Below are positions 1 through 11,000 of a stretch of 64,000 nucleotides of DNA, piece after piece; position 1 is the first letter of the stretch; each line of letters starts with the position of its first letter. This stretch comes from Romanomermis culicivorax (Eukaryota; Nematoda; Enoplea; Mermithida; Mermithidae), in NCBI GenBank assembly GCA_963922205.1, contig CAWUHX010000009.1, positions 1,054,001 through 1,118,000 of the forward strand, read 5' to 3'. A program made the position numbers and the translations under genes. Under the pieces are notes generated by a model. The model saw only the letters and a program-made list of their open reading frames with translations. It searched no databases and was not told the DNA's origin.

Positions 1-2
1 AA

Positions 3-2508
3 ATATGTAAAGGATATTTCCCTCATTTCTTTAATAGAAAAGAAAATTACGGATATATTGGCTCATATCCATCACCCAATATGTATGGTTACAATGCTAT
101 GAAACCTGCGGCTCGTGCCACGTTTCTGGAGTGGTATAATCGAAAGCTTGAAACAGTAAGTTTGCAAAAGTATAAAGTTTTGCATTTAAATGCATCATTG
201 TTTAGGGTTGTCAATTTAATTTTGATAATGAGTTAATTGACTACTGTCGTAGCGATGTGCAAGTTTTACGACAATGTTGTATGAAATTTCGCGATATTTT
301 TATGGAAGAAACAAATGTCGATCCTTTTGAAAATTCAATAACCATTGCTAGTGCTTGCAACTTAGTTTTCCGACGTTTATTTTTGAAGCCAGATACTATT
401 GGTGTAATACCATACAAAGGTTATGGTAAAGAAGAAAGACAATCTGTTATAGCCTTAAAATGGTTGAAGTGGTTAGTCCATAAAAATGAAAAATTGTATA
501 TTCGACATAAACTTAATGGTGGCGAAGTTCAAATTGGAAGATTCAGAGTTGATGGTTTATCAGGTAGTTTTGTTCAAATTTTTGAAATTTTAATATTTAT
601 ATGTTTGCTCATTAAGACACGACAATTTATGAATTTCACGGTTGTTATTGGCATGGTTGCCCTAAATGTATGAAAAATAGATATCAATTAACAGCCGATA
701 ATAATACAAAAGCAGTCGATGCATATGAGCGCACTTTTAACCGGGTTATGGAACTTCAAGCACTCGGTTATAGCGTAGTCGAAATGTGGGAGTGCGAGCT
801 TTTACAACAACTTCACTCAGATCCCGAAATGAAAACATTTTTTGATACAGTCAAAATACCAGAACCTATAAATCCTCGAGAAGGTAAAATCTTGAATTGT
901 TCTTTTTTATTTTGTCAAAAGTTTTCTTGTTTTAGCTTTCTTTGGCGGTCGCACTAATGCTGTAAAACTGTATCATAAAATTAAGTACAATGAAGATGGT
1001 ACACCTGCAGAAAAGATCAATTATGTAGATGTATGCAGTTTATACCCGTTTGTCAACAAATACGGGAAATACCCTACAGGTCATCCAAAAATCTTTACTG
1101 AAGATTTTGAAGAGGTCAGTTCAACGTCACAACCTTATGAGGGGTTAATCAAGTGTAAGGTTTTACCACCTCCCAAACTCTTACATCCTGTTTTACCGTA
1201 TCGACATGGTGGTAAATTATTGTTTCCTTTATGCAAAACTTGCACGCATGATTCACAAAAGACCGCATGCGTGCATAACGACCAAGACAGAGCATTAGAC
1301 GGTACATGGGTTACGATAGAATTATATAAAGCCTTAGAGAAGGGATATAAGGTATATTGTTACGGTAATGGTTCTTTTTCTATGTATATTATTTTTGTTT
1401 CAGATCCTCAAGATTTTCGAGGTTTGGCATTATGATAATATTGAGCAATATCATCCAACCCAAAACCCCACTGGTGGTTTATTTACTCAATATGTCAATA
1501 CCTTTATGAAAATGAAACTAGTAAATTTTATATTATGTAAATGTGACAGAATTTGATTGTAATTTTTATAGGAGAGTGAAGGCTATCCTGCTAAAGCTCA
1601 AACAGATGAGCAAAAACGTGAATACGAGATGGAGGTCTACAATCGTGAGAATATTTCATTGGATTCTTCAAAAATTTTAAAAAATCCTGGAAAGAGGGCT
1701 TTGGCTAAATTAATGCTAAATTCTTTCTGGGGAAAAGTAACTATACATAGTTTTTTGTAATTCATTTAATTAATTTTATGTTTTTTTTTAGTTTGGTCAA
1801 CGAAACAATATGGATAAGACTGTTATCCACAATGCACCCAAAGAATATTTTGAACTTGTGATGAATGTCGCCAACATTATTAAGAATGTTAGACTAATCA
1901 ATGAACAATTGGTGTCAACAACATATTGTCAACATGATGATTTTGCCGAAGTCATGGGAAATACTAACGCTGTTATTGCAGCTTATACGACGGCTCAAGC
2001 TCGATTAAAGTTATATTCTTACATTGAGCAATTAAAAAGTCGAGTATTGTATTTTGACACGGATAGTATTATTTACCTGTCAACAGTTGACAAACAACAA
2101 CAATATCAAGTACCCACTGGTTGGTGTCTTGGTGAAATGACTGACGAGTTACGTGAATATGGTTCTGGATCTTACATTACCGAATTTGTTAGTGGAGGTC
2201 CTAAAAATTACGCCTACAGGTTGTACAGTCCCTCTACAGACCAATACCGTCACGTAATCAAAGTCCGCGGTATCACTTTGTCATCAGATACTATGAAAAA
2301 AGTTAATTTTTATTCGCTTCGTCGAATGGTTTTTGCTTTTGTAAAAAACAATGGAAAAGAAGAAGTAGATGTACATAGTCTCCGTATAGAGCGTCAGCAA
2401 GATCGTAAAGTTGTTACTCGTAAAACTTTGAAAAAATTTCGTATAGTATATGATAAACGTATTTTGAAACGTAATTTTTGTACATTTCCTTATGGTTGGA
2501 CTAAATAA
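3..2508 (+). CDS. Protein-primed family-B DNA polymerase (DNA_pol_B_2 type), C-terminal seven exons
   Basis: Seven exons can be joined in frame at GT-AG introns of about 50 bp: 3-155, 206-563, 617-883, 936-1351, 1404-1520, 1572-1736 and 1792-2508, giving about 730 visible residues with no internal stop. The first exon is already inside the protein, so the N-terminal exonuclease part lies off the window. Visible landmarks are an ExoIII-like YCRSDV (242-259), the YWHGCPKC block (about 640-665), polymerase motif A DVCSLYP (1028-1048), motif B KLMLNSFWG just before the last intron, and motif C DTDS (2056-2067). The end KRNFCTFPYGW is typical of this family's C-terminus. Known relatives are polymerases of Polinton/Maverick elements, adintoviruses and linear plasmids, which replicate DNA from a protein primer. 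No integrase, ATPase or capsid gene is visible to the right, so the carrier element is not proved. The many introns are unusual for Polintons. An AATAAA lies at 2515-2520, just after the stop. Confidence 0.85.
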
Positions 2509-2514
2509 TTTTAC

Positions 2515-2520
2515 AATAAA
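2515..2520 (+). terminator. Poly(A) signal of the polymerase gene
   Basis: AATAAA begins seven bases after the TAA stop of the polymerase. The position suits a very short 3' UTR. Sequence match only. Confidence 0.45.
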
Positions 2521-2583
2521 GTAGAATGTTGCATCGAATTAAAAATTTTTCTTTTTGATATGCAAAGATTTTTTTCTCTTTTC

Positions 2584-3600
2584 TACATGTCTTTTATGAC
2601 TATTTTTGATCATTTTTTATAATAGACCTTCTTGGTCATTTTTGGCAGAACATCAAAATTTATACGCATGCACCCGTAAGGATAATGTTTCATCTCGTAA
2701 TGACTCTCCCGAGAATTTACTCATTAAACAGACCATTACTGACCAATTTGACCGTTTGAGATTGACTTGAACGATCGTTCAGGAATGGGGCCTCCGAGCA
2801 TATTTACGCCTGCAGGTGGCGCCCTTTTGTCAAAGGGGGTCCAGGGGCGCAAATTTTTGAAAGGCTTATCCTGCCCACGGGAGAAGCCATTTTTACACAC
2901 AATCTCTTTTTATTTCTTTTCCATTTTTTGTTCATTTTAGTTTTCCTTTTTCACCTACAGTAACACATCTATTACCCTAATTCCTCCATTACCATAATAA
3001 AAATTTACCGTAATTCTACTATTACGGTAATTCCCAAATCTGTATCCTTTACCGTACGTCAACTCTCCAAATTTTCTACACGCTTTTTACGACCAGCTCG
3101 TTTGGTCATCTTTCTATAAAAGACCTTATTTGTCTACATGCTTTTTACGGCCAGCTCGCTCTGGTCATTTTTATAAAAGACCTTCTTGGTCATTTTTGGC
3201 AGAACATCAAAATTTTTACGCATGCACCCGTAAGGATAATGTTTCATCGCGTAATGACTCTCCCGAGATTTTACTCATTAAACAGACCATTACTGACCAG
3301 ATTGACCGTTCTGACATTTGTTGACTTGAACGATCGTTCAGAAAATGGGACCTCCGAAATATTTTTACACCTGCAGGTGGCACCCTTTTGACAAAGGGGG
3401 TCCGGGGTGCAAATTTTTGTGGGCTTCCTCTTCCCAGAGGGGAAGCCGTTTTTACACACAATCGCTTTTTATTTCTTTTCCATTTTTTGTTCATTTTAGT
3501 TTTCCTTTTTGCGTTCATCATTGATTTTCCTTTTCCACACACAGTAACACATTTATTACCATAATCAAAAAATTACCGTAATTCTACTATTACGGTAACT
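2584..3600. repeat. Imperfect tandem duplication (~554 bp apart) behind the polymerase
   Basis: A block starting near GACCTTCTTGGTCATTTTTG at about 2625 recurs at about 3180, and similarity continues through the 'TTTTTACACACAATC' stretch to a palindrome-like pair TTACCGTAATTC / TTACGGTAA (about 3007-3033 and 3575-3598). Three shorter ~50-bp units with the partly palindromic core GACCAGCTCG..GGTC lie at the junctions (2584-2630, 3075-3123, 3132-3182). A ~45-codon open stretch containing AEHQN.YACTRKDNVSSRND is kept in both copies. Whether it is translated is unknown. Confidence 0.7.
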
Positions 3601-3621
3601 CTAGAACATACATTTTTAACC

Positions 3622-3828
3622 GTACGACCTATAAATCGACTTATATGTTTTCTGTACGACCTATAAATCGATGAAGAAATTAACCGTATATGTTTACTGT
3701 ACGACCTGTAAATCCGACAAAAGCAAAACGTGTATGTTTACTGTACGACCTATAAATCGAAAAAAAGTGACAAATTATAGGTCGTACACAAAAGATAGGA
3801 GTATCCTTAAGCGTACGACCTATACGGT
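3622..3828. repeat. Short direct and inverted repeats with core GTACGACCTATAAATCGA
   Basis: The 18-base core occurs about four times in direct orientation with variable spacers. One inverted core (TATAGGTCGTAC) and a final GTACGACCTATAC follow before the block stops. The mixture of direct and inverted copies resembles a protein-binding or element-terminal cluster. It lies beyond the tandem duplication that follows the polymerase. Confidence 0.65.
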
Positions 3829-4779
3829 CCGGCCTGACTACTAACGTGACTGTTCTAGGTTTAGATTTTTAGATCTAGGTATTAAAATATACAACAGGCA
3901 TCAATATTTTGATGTAATTTGGTTGGTATGTATCCACATACTCTGGCTGAAATGTAGTCGATTTGGCCTTGAATTAATAATATTTCGACTAAATGGAACA
4001 CAAATTTGTATCTGAAGTTTTTTCAACGCATCAAAAATTCGTTTTTCTTTGTAGAATTTTCCACGCAAGGGATACCGATATTCTAACCAAACATAGTCAG
4101 AGGTCAGCCTGCAATGCCTAAAAGTTTAACTTGAATTATAAGAATTTTGAGTAAATGAGTGCATTTTTAAACAAAAAGTTCCCCAACTTGATTCAAAAAT
4201 GGCTTCCGCCTGTTCCACATGGCACACTCAATGGTTCTTTAATTTCGATAAAACTTTATGGGTATGTGGCCAAGGGGCTCAACCATAACGTACTATAGTT
4301 TGATAAATGGCACTCGTTATTTGACTTAATGGGATACAAAAATGTGTGAATTTGGGTCATTGACAACTGCTGAAAATTGGAATTTAAAGTGTAGTGTAAA
4401 CCATAATTTTGGTGCAACATATGTGCCATGCATATAAGCTAAACATGTCACATAGACAAATTTTATCGATCGGTATTGCATGCCTGATTACTCATAGGAT
4501 TCCAACGATTGTGACCTAAAATTTCGAAAAATTCCAACCTTAAGATTGATATTTCAATGCGAATTTTGATTTTTAGATCAAACAAATATTAGAATGTTGT
4601 TCAGTGCAAAATACTGTACAAATTTCTTAGGTATGATTAATTTTTTACTTATCACAAGCTTGATCGAGCCTTAGAGAAATTGTCTCTTAAATAACCGTTG
4701 TTTTCCCTATAATTTTTGTACAGTTCGGCATGCTAGATTCTTTCATTGTTGTAAGTGGGAAAAATCTTTATAAAAAATA
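3829..4779. other. Intergenic stretch, nothing recognised
   Basis: AT-rich sequence with no long open frame on either strand. I saw no inverted ends and no internal similarity to the other repeats of the window. Confidence 0.5.
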
Positions 4780-5335
4780 TAAGCAAAGGAATGCTGGAAG
4801 AAAGAAAACATCAAGAGAAATGAAACGTCAACAAAAATGAAGACATTAAGAATGAATGAAAATAGGTGGAAAAGCATTGAAAAAGAAAAAACATAAAAAA
4901 CTGACAATAAAGAAGAAGCGAGATAGGGAAAGCTGTAAGGAAGAAAGAAAAAATAATGTGAAAAAACAAAGAAAAGAGAAAGAACCAGGAGAATAGCAAA
5001 AGAGAAAAATAAAGAAGTAAAAGCAAAAAACTAAGATGAAAAGCAGGTAAGAATGAAGAAAAAGTCACAAAAGATAAAATTAAATATGAAATAGAGCGGG
5101 CGAGACAATGCTTATTAAAAATGACGACTTATAATGTATTTTTTCATGAGAAAATAAGAAAAAAGTAGATGACAAGAGAAAAGGAAATCAAAGAAAGCAG
5201 AGACAAAAGATAAAAGTGAAAACATACATAAACGAAAACATAAGAAACACACAGAACGAAAGAAAAAAGAAATATATACAAAGAAAAATATAAGGTAAGG
5301 AAGGAAAATGTGAAGAAAGTGTAATTACATTCTCT
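4780..5335. repeat. Purine-rich (GAAA/AAAG) low-complexity tract
   Basis: About 550 bases in which the plus strand is very largely A and G (repeated AAGAAAG, GAGAAA, GGAAGAAAG). The open minus-strand frames here (Phe/Ser/Leu runs) are a by-product of the pyrimidine composition and are not called as genes. Confidence 0.7.
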
Positions 5336-5349
5336 ATCGCTCGTTTGGA

Positions 5350-5475
5350 ATCGCCTTGAAATTGAAAATTGAGAATTCGCTCAATTAGAAATTCGCTCAT
5401 TTGGGAATTTGCTCACATGGGAATTGGTCAATTAAGAATTAGTTCGCTTGGGAATCGCTCATTTGGGAATAGACC
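5350..5475. repeat. Short tandem repeat around TCGCTCATTTGGGAAT
   Basis: Five to six imperfect units, each carrying variants of (A/T)TCGCTCA(A/T)TTGGGAATT, follow one another directly after the purine tract. A small minisatellite. Confidence 0.6.
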
Positions 5476-8087
5476 CCCCAAATGTGTCAGTATCCCGAAC
5501 AGTGTTAACAATAAAAAAAATTTCTCTGAAGACCGAACGTATCGATAACCTAAATAATGTCAGTGCCTAAGCCTAAAGGGCCATCCATACTTTTTTCGCT
5601 AAAAAACATACGCAAGCGATTTGCTCTTCAAGTATTGGAGCAATTTCAGCATATAATACATCGCAAGGTAGACATTGAAATTTCCGATCGAAAGATACCA
5701 AACACGCTCAACGAATATCTGTGTGCTTTAAATCTAGCTTTGATGCAAGAAACGTAAGAAACGCAAGATGCTTACAAAATAGTCGATTTCTGCAACACTA
5801 TGCAAATTTTTTTTGCAAAATATAGTTCACTGGATAGAACTCGTCAAGATCTTTCTTGCGCGCAGAAAAAATGGGGGATTCGTTCGATTTTAATCATTGC
5901 AATCACTTGCGACAAATTTTCGAGAAAAAAGTATAGATGGGCCTTAAGCCTAGGCCTAAACCTTAGCCTGAGCCCCTAAGTCCAAGCCCCACACAAATTT
6001 TTAGGCAAAATGAGAGTGGACAACGTATGCAAGAAATGTGTATTCGGGATAACAAGAATCGGTCAATGAAAAATAAAATTACATGTGTTCGGGATACCGA
6101 GAATTAATGCATTATTTGGGATAACGACATTCAGGATACCAATAAACAACGAAAAAATGAATTTTATCAACATTTATTTGCGGTCTAATTTTGCAGTCAA
6201 CTCCATACAAGAACAAAATGTAGAATTCATTTGGAAGCATGCATATGACAATCGACTTCTGCACCGTACACATAACACTCTAAAAAATTTGTTGCGAGAA
6301 CTGTGTTCAGTGCAAAAAATCATGGATAAACCTGTAACTAGTGAAGATTTCTGACAAGGAAATTATCGTCTCAATTCCTAGCTCGGAATTTTTTTCCAGC
6401 ATTTCCGTGCTGGCGCCCGACAGTTTGATTTTGCTTTTCAAGCCATCTACGGTGAATTTAGGTATAATAATCGACACTACTTCCATTCTAGTTTGTAGAC
6501 CACACTCCGCACTCTAGCCATAGAGAATGCCAAATTATACCTGTATAAATTGAATAGGTGAAGTACCAAACAGTTTATTTTCACGTATTGCGACGTCTAA
6601 ATGAAAACAAAAAAGAGAAACTGATCAATCGGACACAGCTTATAGCACTTTTGAACTCTTACCAACGCTCAGCTAGTAATTTTATCATATAGCCATTACA
6701 AGAAAGCACAATAACATTCGCGGTCAGAAATCCTGCAAACGATTTTTTATCGAATATATAACTGGAGTTTAAATGAAAGAAAAACTAAATGCACACGCAT
6801 ATAATATATGTAAAAGAGAACAGAAATATTTTTGATGAGAAAAAGAGATAGTATAGCGAAAGGAAAACATAACTTTCTATATAGTAAAACAAAATGAGCA
6901 AGATTTTTAACTCATGAGTGACTAAAATCTAATAACAAATTTGCGCGCATATTTTATAATATCATTTTAGAGTTAACTCCGGCGCATCCATAAAGTCAGA
7001 TATTTATGCACATCTGTAATAATGGTCATTTATCAAGAATCTACATAATGTGTTTGCGGATTTCAACCGCATATACAGAAAAAACCAACATAAATTCTGA
7101 TCGAAAAAAATTGTTCCGGATATCATTAGAATCATTATTATTACATTATGCAAACTTGAGAAAAATGCTCAACAGCATCTTCCATATCCCACAAAAAAAG
7201 TGTTTAACGGGAATTATTTTCCCTTATAATATATCTCAATAATCAAAAGTATTTATATCAATCATCAATTAGAAATTATAGGTAATATGCGTGAATATTG
7301 TAATAAATTATTAAAACAACAAACGAAAAATTAAAAAAATATGGCCCACGAAAGCCTTTGATGCGTTTTCGAGTACGCAACAGATATATAACGTGCAATT
7401 ATGATATATTATTTTACTATTTTGATGATTCGTAGATTTTATTCAACTGCCGAATCCGCGATCGACAATTGGGCAAATCCGACCAGATTCTTTTCGTCGG
7501 CTATTTCGGTAGGTAGACATCCAGATTTCTGCAAAAAAACAAATTTATTGCACCAAAACCGGATATTGGAAAGAGAATGCAAAAAATAATGTCAGTAAAC
7601 TATATTAGTTCGGTAAAATTTATCCAGAAATTACAATTAATACTCCCAATCAGGCAATGAGCATATCAAATGAAAGCTTTCGGTCTTCGTTCAACTTATA
7701 AGATGAAAGACTGTTAAAACTGTAAAAACTTTGAGTGTTAAAACAATCAAATAAATTAACACCTGACTCAAGCTTTCGTCAGAATGAAAAATAATCGTTT
7801 ACAATTCTATAACCTTCACTTTTTCTGAATTGTTTAGAGACGAATGCACTCCGCGTTTTTTCAACTTCAAAGGAGACACATTCTTATGACTCTTTTATGC
7901 GTAGGAAAATTTGAAATTCTCTCAAATTGCATCGTAGAAAAAAATTTGAATAATTTTGAGCGGTGTGAAATTCTGAATTAATTGTTGAACAAAATCAATC
8001 ATATTCGGTTTTCGAACGACCCAAGAAAAAACTTGTCAGTAGTGTTTCTTTGAATCTTGTTGACCGCATAATAAGTGCGAAGCATCA
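5476..8087. other. Intergenic stretch without a recognisable gene
   Basis: Only short open frames are present (for example 5557-5757 and 6085-6354, plus). They have no family features and no paired splice context, so I do not call them. A degenerate GCCTAA-like run at 5939-5990 and repeated TTCGGGAT words near 6050-6130 are the only structure I see. Confidence 0.5.
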
Positions 8088-11000
8088 TTACTCCGATAAT
8101 TTGCCTAGTTCACGGTATAAAATTACCAAGGCGAAAACGACCGATTTAACAGGACTTGTGCTCGAAATATCCATCAATTTTTGTAAGTTTGCAGCAACTG
8201 AAAAATAGAAAACAAAATTATAAAAAAATAATGAAGTAAAAAATATCTTACCGACAACGACGTCTTGTCCGTCGATTAAATTGGCACTAACTAATTCGTG
8301 GGCAACTTCATCGATCGTATCTGCGCAAACAACGTTTAGAAAAAATGAATGGAATGAATTTTGTTTTTCCACTATATTCTTACCTACGCCGGGGACGAAT
8401 TCGAATTTAATGTCATTCAGCTCTCTACTCGAATTGCGGAGTCTGAGGACTAAATTTAGGGTTGCGGCCGCCTGAAAGTAAATATACAAGAATACACATC
8501 TGGATCAAGAAATTATCATGTATATCGAGGTCCTCAATTTGATTTTCACAGATGTTACAGTATAACTAGAAACACTGAAACGGTACGGCATGAACATTTT
8601 TGACTTTGAAGACCAATCTCAAAACTTTCAATTTAGCTAAAACAGCAATGCTAAAAGTTAAAGAAGTTATAGAGACAGCGATCAAAAAATTCCTTGCAGC
8701 TATAGTTAAGTGGAAACTTACTGCGTCAGGGAATATTTCGATAGCAATGGAAGGATTTGCAAGAGCAGCAACAGAAGTTGACGAAGGTACCTTCAACATA
8801 TATAACATACATAATTGCGAAATATTTATATATAAATAATACGGAAAAGATACACCTGATTGTAAGGGAGTTGGTTTTCGGCAGGTTCGTTATCCTCCTC
8901 ATCGCTTGACAAAAATTCCCATCCAGCTAATTCTGATTTGTCTTCTTCAGATTTCGTTGCCGGATCTTTAGCCAATTTTTTTGCCTGGAAAAAATGATAG
9001 ATTTATTGATCAAAAAGTACGCGATACGATATACATTGTTTATTTTGTCGAAGATCAATACATTCTGAAACGTACATATGCATACTCGCGGAACCAAATA
9101 TAATTCCGGATCTTACTTGGGTAGCTCTCGACTGCAAATTGACGGCAGCCCCGGTTTCTAATAAAGCATGCACAAGCCATCGTTTGTCTTTGGCTTTTTT
9201 GAAAAAGGGATGTTTCAGAAATTCGGTAGAAGACGGCCTTAAAGAACATAAGACACACATTTACCATTCACATTTTTCACGAAATTTTCATGCATAATCA
9301 AAGTCATTGTTAGAAGCAGAAAATCTTTGAAAAATGTTTGGTGTACATTTTTCCTCTTGCACATATCTTACACAGAAAGACTAACATGTTTCAGAAGGAC
9401 GCATGCTGACCATTACATGTTCCTGGGAGTTTGACCCCGTGCTCAATATCTATTGACCTCATGCAACATTCTGGTTGACCCCAGCAGATCCCATCCCGAG
9501 CAGATTTTAAAGCTCATCAGTTTCAGGAAACCTTTAAATTTTTACATATTGTAGGCAGACCCGTAGCCAGTGATCGTCAGGCAGGAGATATAATTTTATG
9601 TGTGGCTTATAGCTCTGGCTCCGGCCTGAGGTTCAAAATATAATATTAAGTCTGTCATGCAGGTTGAAAGGACAATTGGTTGGTCCTTTCAACCTGTATG
9701 ATAAATTTAATATTATATTTTCAACAGTTTCTATCAATTGAAATACCTCGTCTCATTTTGTAATCTTTGTAATCAGTATTTCCCCAAAATTGAGATTTTT
9801 CATCCATTCTCTCTATTTTTTCTTGCGAAGCTTGTAATTTTTCAAATGTTTTCAACATGAACGACGCTCCGCGTCGGAATAAGAAATAAGAACAATTTTC
9901 TAATCGGCGCGATTTTGCGAATTAATTATTTGATAATCCTAATTCCTGTCGCTCATCTTTTTAAATTTAAAAAATTTGTTTTCAAGTAATAATTTAACAA
10001 AAATATCATAATTGTAAAAAAATTTCGCCCCTCCCGGAAAAAATTTATGCGTCTGCCACTGCGTGCAATTATTATTTTTTACCTGCTTCATATCTTGTAG
10101 GTAGTTCAAAGTATACGTCGCAAAAGTACGAACAAGCCTTCACACTCTAAAATTGATAAATTTACTTCACTTTTGTCAGAAAAACGATTAAACGCCAATT
10201 TTCTTGAACTTAGATCAAATCGCGTCAGTCTTAAACTTTCGGAACTAGATTTCACGAGTTTTAGAGGAAAATACAATGAGAAGTCTGGCAGGACTATCAA
10301 TAGACTTTCATTTCAAGGCTTTTAAAATGTCGGAAACTGCATTTTTCAGCTTATTCTTCTGCAACTAAGGTGACCGATCATTAAGAAAGGTTGCAAAAAA
10401 TTTCGGCAGCAGACATTCCATCTTTTAGTCGAAGATTGCGAATGCCGGCGCGCAGCGCCGGAAAATTTTTTACATTTCAATATTCTAGAATGCAGTAAAA
10501 TGAATCTTTTTTAACATTCATTATACAAAAATTAGGCATGCACCCGATAGTTTGGATTCCTTAAACAGAAAAAACATCTGTGATTTTTCTGCGCTGATGA
10601 TGTTTGAATCATATTCCAAATAAAAAGTTTATGTTCACAAAACAGTAAAATATTCAAATTCAAAAACTGCAAAAGGATAAAAAAAATTTTGATTTTTTAA
10701 ATTATGTCAAAAAATACAGGATCAAACATTTGTCCATAATATTTTGATAATTAAAAGCTATAAGCATTAGCTAGAATGACATTTTCTAACCGCGTACTAG
10801 AACGATATAAAAAAATTACAAATGAATTTAAATACGACGCGGAGCGCCGGAAAATTTTCAGGATTTTCTGTTTTAAAACGCATGAAAATGAATTTTCAGA
10901 CAGGAAATCCTATAACTTGATCAAAAGAAACGTCAGGCTTTAGGTTGCACTGTGCATCAAAAAATTTGTACGGTACGGGAAACTAGGTAAAAGTTTTCCG

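Noticed and set aside
4811..5400. Minus-strand frames resembling membrane proteins (Phe/Leu/Ser)
   Set aside because: Produced by the purine-rich tract read on its pyrimidine strand.
5557..5757. 66-codon plus-strand frame with mixed composition
   Set aside because: Looks protein-like at first sight, but I recognise no family and its surroundings are non-coding.
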